From Desulfurococcales archaeon (lineage in GTDB: Archaea; Thermoproteota; Thermoprotei_A; Sulfolobales; Desulfurococcaceae): a DNA stretch of 5,917 nt. Under the pieces are notes generated by a model. That model saw only the letters and a list, made by a program, of their open reading frames with translations, did no database searches and was not told the DNA's origin. Where the stretch lies: the NCBI GenBank assembly GCA_027028805.1, contig JALVHX010000038.1, forward strand, positions 1 to 5,917. Direction: 5' to 3'. Below are positions 1 through 5,720 of this stretch, one piece after another. The position numbers were made by a program, and so were the translations under genes. Positions within the stretch are counted from its first letter, which is position 1. Every line of letters begins with the position of its first letter.

Positions 1-305
1 TCTCTGTATAGCCGGTCTAGGGGATTCCTTTCTCTACGAGGATTAGCCCCGGTGAATGGCTCGCATGGAGGACTTCCTATGATAACATCTATGTCTCCGG
101 CAAGTCTTTGTATATCTGTGGAACGCACGTTCTTTATGTCTTCATTCAATACTTGTGTCTCAGGGAAGTTTGCCTTATAGGTGCGTGCGGCCGCTGGATA
201 ACTGTCTATCGCTAATAATATACTATATTTCCCCATAGTGTGGAAACCCAGCGCGAAGCCGCCTGCTCCCGAGAATAAATCTATTAAAGTATATTTTCTC
301 GGCAA
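1..305 (-). CDS. Cytosine-C5 methyltransferase, N-terminal part (runs off window)
   Basis: The 101 visible codons carry the ordered motifs of the AdoMet-dependent cytosine-C5 methyltransferase family. Motif I is [13 protein letters not shown] (residues 9-21, AdoMet binding), an acidic motif II residue is D34 in LAIDSYPAA, motif III-like NEDI is at 55-57, and motif [10 protein letters not shown] is at 77-84 with catalytic Cys81. The usual Gln after the catalytic Cys is Glu here (PCE instead of PCQ). The target-recognition region and motifs VI-X lie outside the window, so DNA versus RNA specificity cannot be decided. The only in-frame start after the upstream stop (330-332) is the UUG at 305-303; motif I begins eight residues later, so little N-terminus can be missing. 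It follows the TFE stop by 5 nt, with a GAGGCG box (322-317) inside the tfe end, so it is probably co-transcribed with TFE. It may be an orphan methyltransferase or part of a restriction-modification system whose partner is not visible. Confidence 0.88.
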   Translation of the reverse strand, partial: MPRKYTLIDLFSGAGGFALGFHTMGKYSILLAIDSYPAAARTYKANFPETQVLNEDIKNVRSTDIQRLAGDIDVIIGSPPCEPFTGANPRRERNPLDRLYR

Positions 306-310
306 GGCTT

Positions 311-889
311 CTACAGCGCCTCTATTTTTCTAAGGGCCTCCTCTATGCGGCGTATCTCGTTTCTGAGAAACTCCACCGCAGCGGATTTATCGTATTCTTC
401 TAGGAGGGAGCCGCATCGGGGGCATATGTAATCGTATTCTATTGCCTCGTCGAGGGTGTATTTGATGCCTTCGCGGGGGCATATGTATAGTGTCTCCTTT
501 TCCTCGTATTCGAGACGTAGCCGTAGCTTTTCAAGTGTTTTTCGAAGCCTCGCCGCTAATATGCTGTCGAGTTGTTCATAATTCACGCTCCACCCATGAA
601 TAGTTCTCTCCGGTGTTCTAATTTTCTTGTATGTTATAAACGCCTCCTCCGATAATACCTGGAGTATTTTCCTGGCCTCGTTTGATTTGAGGCCAAGGGT
701 TCTACCTATGGTTTCTTCGGCTACAGGAGTAGATTGCGACGCTAGGTGTAGGAAGACTCTTCTCGCTTTCACGCCTAGCCTGGTTTTCTTTGTATCAATT
801 TTGTCGAACATTTTCTCTATTAGATCAGCAGCCATCTCTATTAGTTCCTTGTCTACAATGATCTTTATCGGCTTTCTCTTTGTTGGCAA
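311..889 (-). CDS. tfe: Transcription factor E alpha subunit (TFE / TFIIE-alpha homologue)
   Basis: TFE is an archaeal general transcription factor that stabilises the open promoter complex with RNA polymerase, TBP and TFB. The 192-residue product has a winged-helix region (about 40-105, including [20 protein letters not shown] and the YKKIR wing), a basic coiled linker (about 106-133), and a C-terminal zinc-ribbon-like segment (about 135-162, [14 protein letters not shown] then ICPRCGS). Only three of four expected zinc cysteines are present (C137, C156, C159); the second position of the first knuckle is E140. A charged helix closes the protein. The start is UUG at 889-887, chosen because GGTGATCA (900-893), a strong anti-16S match, lies just upstream; an ATG at residue 19 (835-833) has no such site. 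This start makes the gene overlap trm56 by 65 nt in another frame. The methyltransferase gene follows 5 nt after the stop. Assignment is firm; the exact start is slightly less so. Confidence 0.93.
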   Translation of the reverse strand: MPTKRKPIKIIVDKELIEMAADLIEKMFDKIDTKKTRLGVKARRVFLHLASQSTPVAEETIGRTLGLKSNEARKILQVLSEEAFITYKKIRTPERTIHGWSVNYEQLDSILAARLRKTLEKLRLRLEYEEKETLYICPREGIKYTLDEAIEYDYICPRCGSLLEEYDKSAAVEFLRNEIRRIEEALRKIEAL

Positions 890-1418
890 CAGTGATCACC
901 TTTTTTCCCTTGGCCGATGGGATAATTAATATTTTTGCGTCGGGATATGTTAAATATAACTCCTTGCCCTGGTAGAAGCGGTCGAGGAAAATCGCTAATG
1001 CCGCTACCTCGCTGTGCGGCTGGTGGCCTATGGCGATATTGTAGTCGGCGTTTTCATAGAAGAATCTAGGTACCTTTTCGGCGCCAACAACGACTAGTAT
1101 ATCTTTCCCGAGGCCGCGTATCTCGTTTATTACATCGTCTATGTGTATACCGTACATTGTTAGATGAACAACTACTCCGCCATCGCGTTTCCAGTTCTCT
1201 ACAGTCTTTCTGGAGGACACACCCATTGTGAAGAAGAAGCGCCGGCCTCCCCATCGATCAGTTATCTTCCGGTACGTCTCAGCGATCTTTTCGTCAATGG
1301 TATCGCCTAATATGAAGCCGTGTGCTCCGAAGGCGCGTGCGACAAGGAAGACATGTGTTGTTATTCTTTTATCTCTGCCAGGTCTATGCCCGATCCTTAG
1401 AACATATATTTTTGTCAA
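825..1418 (-). CDS. trm56: tRNA (cytidine-56-2'-O)-methyltransferase Trm56
   Basis: This is a SPOUT-class enzyme that 2'-O-methylates C56 in the T-loop of archaeal tRNAs using AdoMet. The 197-residue product shows the family N-terminus (YVLRIGHRPGRDKRITTHV, 5-23), the segment VVVGAEKVPRFFYENADY (109-126), and the trefoil-knot cofactor motif IGHQPHSEVAALAIFLDRF (130-148). The recognisable core ends at [13 protein letters not shown] (165-177). The remaining 20 residues are polar, have no family look, and are encoded where the next gene, tfe, has already begun. The start is UUG at 1418-1416, with GGTGAT (1429-1424) 5 nt upstream; that box contains the HflX stop codon, so translation of the two genes is probably coupled. 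The motif commonly recalled as NQPHSEVA reads HQPHSEVA here. Function is confident from motifs; the role of the C-terminal tail is unknown. Confidence 0.93.
   Translation of the reverse strand: MTKIYVLRIGHRPGRDKRITTHVFLVARAFGAHGFILGDTIDEKIAETYRKITDRWGGRRFFFTMGVSSRKTVENWKRDGGVVVHLTMYGIHIDDVINEIRGLGKDILVVVGAEKVPRFFYENADYNIAIGHQPHSEVAALAIFLDRFYQGKELYLTYPDAKILIIPSAKGKKVITVANKEKADKDHCRQGTNRDGC
893..900 (-). promoter_or_regulatory. Ribosome-binding site of tfe, inside trm56
   Basis: GGTGATCA on the minus strand is an eight-base complement to the usual archaeal 16S rRNA 3' end, three bases before the UUG at 889. It fixes the tfe start inside the trm56 reading frame; the same bases encode part of the KKVIT stretch of Trm56. 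Confidence 0.75.
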
Positions 1419-1423
1419 TAATA

Positions 1424-1429
1424 ATCACC
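1424..1429 (-). promoter_or_regulatory. Ribosome-binding site of trm56, overlapping the hflX stop
   Basis: GGTGAT lies 5 nt before the UUG start of trm56. The TGA within it is the hflX stop codon (1427-1425). A ribosome ending hflX therefore sits on the trm56 initiation site, which favours coupled translation. Confidence 0.75.
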
Positions 1430-2519
1430 GGTGTTTATTGTAAATATTAATTTTTGAAATAGGATTAAGTATATTGTATATTGTTTCCATTAATTTATTT
1501 ATATTTATTCCTTTTTCAGCTGAAATTGGTATAATATATTCTAGTTCAATACGGTTTTTTAAAGCTTCTATTATTTTGTTGATATTATTTTCTGGTATAA
1601 GATCTATTTTGTTAAGGGCTGTTATTACTGGCTTACCGTGAACGCCGATTTCGCTTAATATACCTAGAGATTCTAGTATTTCGTATTCAGCGCGCTCAAC
1701 GCCTCGAGATATGTCGACTACGTTGATTATAATATCGGAGTATATTGCTTCCTCTAATGTAGCGTAGAATGCCTCTATTACTTCTACAGGAAGATCTCGT
1801 ATGAATCCTACAGTGTCGATAAAAGCTATTTTTATTTCCTTGTATTTTATTGCTGATATCTTTGGTGATAATGTGGTAAATGGCTCGGATCCGGTCTTTT
1901 TCGCCTCGCCTGTTATTCTGTTGAATAGTGTGGTTTTGCCTGCGCTTGTATAGCCCACTAGTGCTACGTGCGGGTATCCGCGGCTTAAACGTTTATCTCT
2001 CCTATGTGCACGTATTTTACGTATCTTATCGAGCTCTCTACGTATCTTTGCGGCTCGTTTCTTTGCATATCGATAATATTTGTCTACAGCGTATTCTCCG
2101 GATCCCAGGAATCCGGGTAGTTCATGCATTTTGGAGGCCCTTATCATTTCTCTAATTAATGGTAGCTCGTGTTGTATGCGGGCGAGCTCTATTTGTAGCT
2201 GTGCTTCTCTGCTTCCGGCATGGTTGGCGAATATTTGTAGTATAAGCTGTACTCTATCAATTATATTTGTATGAAGCTCTCTATAAAGATTTATTATATG
2301 TCTTGGTTTTATGTAATCCATTATAATTATGTTTTCAGGTTTCATTGTCTTGATCTTTTCCAGATAGGGTATTGGTATATAGTATTTTCTATTAGGCTTT
2401 CTAACAATAATTATATCATTTATATTATTATAGACCGTCTCAACTAGGCCAAGCTCTTCCTCAAGATAGCTTCTATATCTCCTGGGTACCACGACTATGG
2501 TGGAACCATAGCTCTGCAT
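1425..2519 (-). CDS. hflX: GTPase HflX
   Basis: HflX is a translational GTPase-superfamily protein that binds ribosomes; in bacteria it splits stalled or stressed ribosomes. The 364-residue product has an N-terminal HflX domain (1-130) with the hallmark DRVQLILQIFANHAGSREAQ (88-107) and a following coiled coil (about 140-178, Arg/Lys rich). The G domain starts at about 182: G1 GYTSAGKT (189-196), switch I TTLSP (215-219), G3 DTVGF (235-239), G4 NKID (303-306) and G5 SAE (333-335). The glycine-rich linker, GPGET in bacterial members, appears as GSGEY (138-142), so that region has diverged. No C-terminal extension beyond the G domain is seen. ATG 2519 is the first start after an in-frame stop (2534-2532). 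It lies 24 nt after the aMBF1 stop and has no clear Shine-Dalgarno box, suggesting translation from the upstream reading. The 3' end is very AT-rich and Asn/Ile rich (see findings). Confidence 0.93.
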   Translation of the reverse strand: MQSYGSTIVVVPRRYRSYLEEELGLVETVYNNINDIIIVRKPNRKYYIPIPYLEKIKTMKPENIIIMDYIKPRHIINLYRELHTNIIDRVQLILQIFANHAGSREAQLQIELARIQHELPLIREMIRASKMHELPGFLGSGEYAVDKYYRYAKKRAAKIRRELDKIRKIRAHRRDKRLSRGYPHVALVGYTSAGKTTLFNRITGEAKKTGSEPFTTLSPKISAIKYKEIKIAFIDTVGFIRDLPVEVIEAFYATLEEAIYSDIIINVVDISRGVERAEYEILESLGILSEIGVHGKPVITALNKIDLIPENNINKIIEALKNRIELEYIIPISAEKGININKLMETIYNILNPISKINIYNKHR

Positions 2520-2543
2520 AGTCCTTGCCCGTCACGCATGGAG

Positions 2544-3080
2544 TTACTTCTTTTTGCCCCGTATCTTTATGAGATCACCTATGGTGAAGTAGTCCTCGCC
2601 GCCTCCGCTATAGGAGGGTGTTTCTTCAATAATTGGCTCTAGAAGCTCTATCTTGAGTATCCTTTCTAGGCGTTGCGCGAGCTCTATTGATGGTTTAAGG
2701 CGGCCAGCCTCTATTCTCTTTATAACAGTCTCTTTTTCACCAACCTTCTCCGCCAATATCTTGGTAGACCATCCTAGTTTTTGCCGAGCGCGCCGTATTC
2801 TTTCTGCGTAATCGGGTACTATCTCGAACTCTTCTTCAAGTATTCTGCGGGGCGGTCGCCTCATTTTATGGCTAGGCCTCCTTGTTTTTTGTCTGAAGGC
2901 TATATTGTATGTAGTATATTGCTTTTTTTCGCCAGTTATTTTGCCTTGTTTGACCAGTTTCGTGTAGCACTGTGGGCATACTATTAGTATAGCGCCCTCT
3001 ATCATTACACGTCTCGCTTTCCTGGGATCCCTTATTGGGCGGCCGCATAACTCGCAGTATATGGGCTCCGTCATATCCAT
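2544..3080 (-). CDS. mbf1: Archaeal multiprotein-bridging factor 1 (aMBF1)
   Basis: aMBF1 is the archaeal homologue of the eukaryotic coactivator MBF1; in archaea the protein has been linked to the small ribosomal subunit rather than to a proven coactivator role. The 178-residue product has an N-terminal four-cysteine zinc ribbon (C9, C12, C35, C38: CELCGRPI and CPQCYTKL), a basic flexible linker (about 50-80, RRPSHKMRRPPRR), and a Cro/C1-type helix-turn-helix (about 90-145; LGWSTKILAEKVGEKETVIK then IEAGRLKPS). A tail of about 30 residues follows, ending KIRGKKK. It is the first gene of the leftward set and shares a short intergenic region with divergent PAN. ATG 3080 is preceded by a G-rich stretch (3091-3086, GGGGGT); a second ATG two codons on (3074) cannot be excluded. 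Domain architecture is typical for the archaeal family, so the identification is firm. Confidence 0.94.
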   Translation of the reverse strand: MDMTEPIYCELCGRPIRDPRKARRVMIEGAILIVCPQCYTKLVKQGKITGEKKQYTTYNIAFRQKTRRPSHKMRRPPRRILEEEFEIVPDYAERIRRARQKLGWSTKILAEKVGEKETVIKRIEAGRLKPSIELAQRLERILKIELLEPIIEETPSYSGGGEDYFTIGDLIKIRGKKK

Positions 3081-3088
3081 GTATTACC

Positions 3089-3114
3089 CCCATATAGTCT
3101 TACGTGTATATGGG
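3089..3114. repeat. Inverted repeat next to the mbf1 start, possible operator
   Basis: CCCATATA (3089-3096) and TATATGGG (3107-3114) are perfect 8-bp inverted arms separated by 10 bp. The arm centres are 18 bp apart, under two helical turns. The repeat spans the predicted mbf1 transcription start and its right arm lies just left of the shared TATA element, a position suited to a dimeric repressor or activator. It could also be chance in AT-rich DNA. Confidence 0.45.
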
Positions 3115-3120
3115 TATGAG

Positions 3121-3129
3121 TTATTTTTA
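3121..3129. promoter_or_regulatory. Candidate shared TATA box of divergent pan and mbf1
   Basis: The only good AT element in the middle of the 91-bp divergent gap reads TTATTTTTA on the plus strand and TAAAAATAA on the minus strand. With the usual archaeal spacing of about 25-28 bp, transcription would start near 3152 for pan and near 3098 for mbf1, giving leaders of roughly 20 nt in both directions, each still containing the ribosome-binding region. Two separate overlapping boxes cannot be excluded; transcription starts are not measured. Confidence 0.45.
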
Positions 3130-3157
3130 CCCCTAACGGTATCCTAGTATTATGAAT

Positions 3158-3164
3158 AGGTGGG
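3158..3164 (+). promoter_or_regulatory. Ribosome-binding site that decides the PAN start
   Basis: AGGTGGG ends 7 nt before ATG 3172. An in-frame GTG at 3160 sits inside this box, so it is the binding site and not the start codon. Confidence 0.72.
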
Positions 3165-3171
3165 TTTAAAT

Positions 3172-4380
3172 ATGAGCAGCGAGGCCAGTGGCGGGTACCG
3201 GGTCAAGCTGGACGAAGACGATTATATAGAGTATTTAGAGTCCCGTATACGTCTATTAGAAATGGAGCGCGAGAAGCTGAGGAACCAGGTGAACTATTTT
3301 AAGCACCAGATAGAGAAGCTGCTTTCCCTGCCCCTAATAGAGGCTGTTGTCCTAGACGTGCTTCCTGATGGAAGAGTTGTTGTTAAGAGTAGCACAGGCC
3401 CCAGCCTCATAGTATACGTTGCCAACGGCGTCAATCCTAGTGATCTGAGGCCTGGTACAAGGGTTGCACTGACCCAGAGAGGCTCAGCGATTGTAGAGGT
3501 TTTACCTAGTCGTGAAAACATTTATGTCCGCTCAATGGAGGTTATAGAGAGACCTAATGTCTCTTTCAGCGATATTGGCGGGTTGCGGAGACAGATACAG
3601 GAGCTAAGAGAGGTGGTTGAGCTCCCTCTTAAGCACCCCGAGTTATTCGAAGAGATAGGTATAGAGCCGCCTAAAGGAGTTCTGCTCTACGGGCCACCTG
3701 GTTGTGGGAAAACGCTGCTGGCCAAGGCGGTTGCGAGAGAGTCTGGTGCTACATTTATTAGTATTGTGGGAAGCGAGCTAGTTCAGAAATTTATCGGGGA
3801 AGGCGCGCGTATTGTGCGGGAGCTATTCGAAATGGCTCGGAGAAAGGCGCCGTCGATAATATTTATCGATGAAATAGACGCTATAGCGGCTAAGCGGATC
3901 GATGTGGGTACTAGTGGTGAGAGAGAGGTGCAGCGGACACTTATGCAGCTTCTCGCAGAGATGGATGGTTTCCGTCCGCTAGATAAGGTTAAGGTTATTG
4001 CCGCCACTAATAGAATCGAGATACTCGACCCAGCAATACTTAGGCCTGGCCGCTTTGATCGATTAATAGAAATACCTCTGCCTGATCTCGAGGCTAGAGT
4101 AGAGATATTTAGAGTGCATACCAGGAGAATGAAGATCGATAAAGACGTGGATCTGTTTGAACTAGCTAGAAGAACCGAAGGAGCCAGCGGCGCAGAGATC
4201 AAGGCTATATGCACTGAGGCCGGGTACAGCGCCATAAGGGCGGGGAGACGCCGCGTAACCATGGAGGATTTCCTATATGCCATAGACAAGGTTATGAGTA
4301 AAAAGAGAATTAGACGCGTAGGACATAGCGTATCTGGCGGTGAGAAGCGGGGAAGATATAGCGATATATTCTATCAATAA
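3172..4380 (+). CDS. pan: Proteasome-activating nucleotidase (PAN)
   Basis: PAN is the hexameric AAA+ ATPase that unfolds substrates and feeds them into the archaeal 20S proteasome in the cytosol. The 402-residue product has an N-terminal coiled coil (about 17-52), then a linker proline (P54) leading into the OB-fold domain (about 55-115). The AAA+ module follows: Walker A GPPGCGKT (174-181), pore loop FIGEGA (207-212), Walker B IIFIDE (229-234), sensor 1 AATN (277-280), arginine fingers in RPGRFDR (291-297), and the helical lid with [15 protein letters not shown] (337-351). The protein ends I-F-Y-Q, so the last three residues F-Y-Q form an HbYX motif for opening the 20S gate. The ATG at 3172 is preferred over an in-frame GTG at 3160 because AGGTGGG (3158-3164), which contains that GTG, is the ribosome-binding site. 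Everything expected of the family is present; length is normal. Confidence 0.96.
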   Translation: MSSEASGGYRVKLDEDDYIEYLESRIRLLEMEREKLRNQVNYFKHQIEKLLSLPLIEAVVLDVLPDGRVVVKSSTGPSLIVYVANGVNPSDLRPGTRVALTQRGSAIVEVLPSRENIYVRSMEVIERPNVSFSDIGGLRRQIQELREVVELPLKHPELFEEIGIEPPKGVLLYGPPGCGKTLLAKAVARESGATFISIVGSELVQKFIGEGARIVRELFEMARRKAPSIIFIDEIDAIAAKRIDVGTSGEREVQRTLMQLLAEMDGFRPLDKVKVIAATNRIEILDPAILRPGRFDRLIEIPLPDLEARVEIFRVHTRRMKIDKDVDLFELARRTEGASGAEIKAICTEAGYSAIRAGRRRVTMEDFLYAIDKVMSKKRIRRVGHSVSGGEKRGRYSDIFYQ

Positions 4381-4420
4381 ATTCTAAAAATAAATCATTA
4401 TATTATAGATCGTATAGTAT

Positions 4421-4435
4421 TATATAATTTTTATA
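4421..4435 (+). promoter_or_regulatory. Candidate TATA element of the PUA-PAC2 unit
   Basis: TATATAATTTTTATA lies about 35-49 bp before the UUG start of the PUA gene. Starting transcription some 25 bp downstream would place the first base near 4450, just before the ribosome-binding site. A second AT element (TTTATTTAAA, 4438-4447) would give a nearly leaderless message and is less consistent with that site. Confidence 0.45.
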
Positions 4436-4444
4436 CCTTTATTT
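4428..4444 (+). terminator. T-rich stretch, possible pan terminator
   Basis: A run of five T (4428-4432) followed by TTTATTT (4438-4444) lies about 50-65 bp after the pan stop on the coding strand. Archaeal RNA polymerase terminates on such T-rich tracts without needing a hairpin. The stretch overlaps the proposed promoter of the next gene, so the assignment is weak. Confidence 0.3.
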
Positions 4445-4454
4445 AAACAGGCGA

Positions 4455-4463
4455 AGGGGGATC
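4455..4463 (+). promoter_or_regulatory. Ribosome-binding site of the PUA gene
   Basis: AGGGGGATC ends 6 nt before UUG 4470 and resembles the consensus AGGAGGTGATC with gaps. It is the reason for preferring the UUG over the ATG at 4506. Confidence 0.55.
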
Positions 4464-4469
4464 CCGGTA

Positions 4470-4955
4470 TTGGGGCTGCGAAGACCGTCGTTAGAAGAGC
4501 TTAAGATGTTGCGGATGCTCGCATCGCTCCAGTTCAGGGGCCTGGGTGAGCTATTAATACCAGATGATATCTATATAGAAGTTGCTAAGACGGGTAAGGT
4601 AAGAAAAATCATGCTAAGTAATAAAAAGATATACATGAGTCTGCGGGCTCCCGATCACCGCTATGTCCTCCACCTAGAGGCTGGTAGAGTCCTGTGGAGG
4701 GCCACGTATTTGCCTATGTTTCGTGTGATCGTAGACGATGCATATAAGGAGTTTATTGTAAGAGGCGGAAATGTCTTTACAAAACATGTGGTTTTTGCTG
4801 ACCCATATATACGTCCCTTTGACGAGGTAATAGTTGTTGATAAAAACGATAAATTATTGGCCGTGGGCAGAGCTCTTCATCCGGGATGGCTTATGAATTC
4901 TTTAAATAGGGGGGAGGCCGTAAAGGTTAGGGAGACCATAGGTGAAGAAAAGTGA
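4470..4955 (+). CDS. PUA-domain RNA-binding protein, archaeosine-TGT C-terminus-like
   Basis: The 161-residue product has two parts. Residues about 28-84 look like the small domain that often precedes PUA in archaeal proteins (VAKTGKVRKIML, then SLRAPDHRYVLHLEAGRVL). Residues about 85-155 form a PUA domain: RVIVDDAYKEFIVRGGNVF, then DPYIRPFDEVIVVDKNDKLL, AVGRALHPG and a closing AVKVRE strand. This arrangement resembles the C-terminal PUA part of archaeal tRNA-guanine transglycosylases, but no catalytic domain is attached, so it is most likely a stand-alone RNA-binding protein; its RNA target is unknown. The start is UUG at 4470 with AGGGGGATC-like sequence (4455-4463) just upstream; a first ATG appears only at residue 13 (4506), without a site. 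Its stop overlaps the PAC2 start by 4 nt, so the two are a translationally coupled pair. Domain call is good; biological role is not known. Confidence 0.85.
   Translation: MGLRRPSLEELKMLRMLASLQFRGLGELLIPDDIYIEVAKTGKVRKIMLSNKKIYMSLRAPDHRYVLHLEAGRVLWRATYLPMFRVIVDDAYKEFIVRGGNVFTKHVVFADPYIRPFDEVIVVDKNDKLLAVGRALHPGWLMNSLNRGEAVKVRETIGEEK
4941..4945 (+). promoter_or_regulatory. Ribosome-binding site of the PAC2 gene
   Basis: GGTGA lies in the last codons of the PUA gene, 6 nt before GTG 4952. With the 4-nt stop/start overlap it supports coupled translation of the pair. Confidence 0.65.
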
Positions 4956-5704
4956 TCAGGCCTATAGACATAGTATTGTTCGATAAAGGGATCGAGAAGG
5001 AGCTTAAGGGCAGTGTATTTATTACAGGTTATACTGGAATAGGATTGGTTGGTTATTTAGCGTCCCGCCATATAGCGTATACATTGGATCTTAAGAGAAT
5101 CGGATTTATTAAGACTAGGTATATGCCCGAAATAACGTTCTATAAACAGAATATAGGAATAGTTTATCCATTTGAATTATATTATGGAGAAATAAATAGC
5201 AAGAAAATATTAGTCATGATTTCGCATAGTGTGCCTAGCGCCCGCGAGAGAACATTATTTATAGATGAAATAACCAGATGGGTTAAGAAAATAGGTGTAG
5301 AAGAAGGAATTCTAATAGGAGGCCTAGATCCGGCCGTACGTGAAGAAGAGGGTGAGACTTATCGATGGATACCAGTGGATGGCACTTGGAGAAAGCTTGA
5401 CGCTAAAATACTTGAAGAAAAACATGTAGTAGGCCTTTTGGCGCTCACAATAATGTTCTTCGAGGCCTATAAGATACCCTCGGTGGCAGTCTTTCCATAT
5501 GCCGAACTCTATAGACCTGATCCTAGAGCTACAGCCATAGCAGTAAAACTTGTATCCGATATCGTTGGGGTTAATATAAGTGTAGACACATTATATGAAG
5601 AGGCGAAAAGATTAGAAAGCATCGAAGCAATAAAGGATGAGATAACAAGAAAAATATATGAAGCAGAGGAACGTGGAAGGAAAACACATACATTATATAT
5701 ATAA
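4952..5704 (+). CDS. PAC2-family protein (proteasome assembly chaperone / PbaB-like) with HbYX tail
   Basis: The 250-residue product belongs to the PAC2 superfamily, whose archaeal members (PbaA, PbaB) act with the 20S proteasome. Visible family features are the glycine motif GYTGIGLVGYLASRHI (26-41), the loop FPFELYYGE-like stretch at 73-80, GILIGGLDP (119-127), and the C-terminal core block GLLALTIMFFEAYKIPSVAV (161-180) followed by YAELYRPDPRATAIAVKLV. A charged helix (about 214-243) and a short basic tail lead to the end T-L-Y-I. The last three residues, L-Y-I, fit the HbYX pattern (hydrophobic-Tyr-any) used to insert into 20S alpha-subunit pockets; in Pyrococcus PbaB such a tail gives proteasome-activating activity. 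The start is GTG 4952, with GGTGA (4941-4945) 6 nt upstream and a 4-nt overlap with the PUA gene. It lies downstream of PAN, matching a proteasome role. PbaA versus PbaB orthology is not resolved here. Confidence 0.9.
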   Translation: MIRPIDIVLFDKGIEKELKGSVFITGYTGIGLVGYLASRHIAYTLDLKRIGFIKTRYMPEITFYKQNIGIVYPFELYYGEINSKKILVMISHSVPSARERTLFIDEITRWVKKIGVEEGILIGGLDPAVREEEGETYRWIPVDGTWRKLDAKILEEKHVVGLLALTIMFFEAYKIPSVAVFPYAELYRPDPRATAIAVKLVSDIVGVNISVDTLYEEAKRLESIEAIKDEITRKIYEAEERGRKTHTLYI

Positions 5705-5720
5705 ATACACGTTCATTACT

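Noticed and set aside
627..929. Plus-strand open frame opposite tfe
   Set aside because: It lies wholly antisense to well-supported coding sequence, has no domain look, and no ribosome-binding site; a shadow frame.
1928..2274. Two plus-strand frames opposite hflX
   Set aside because: They are antisense to the HflX domain and the G1 region, overlap one another, and have no recognisable features.
3086..3116. The CCCATATA/TATATGGG repeat as a transcription terminator
   Set aside because: It is in a divergent promoter region where no gene ends, and it has no T-tract following it on either strand.
3160..3171. GTG at 3160 as PAN start, adding four residues
   Set aside because: The GTG is part of the AGGTGGG ribosome-binding box that serves ATG 3172, and there is no comparable site upstream of it.
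3783..4289. 168-codon minus-strand open frame opposite the PAN AAA+ domain
   Set aside because: It is Ser/Leu/Ile-rich low-information sequence antisense to a highly conserved domain, as expected of a reverse-complement shadow.
4456..4467. GGGATCCC palindrome before the PUA start as an operator
   Set aside because: At 8 bp with no spacer or second copy, and coinciding with the ribosome-binding site, it is better explained as part of that site.
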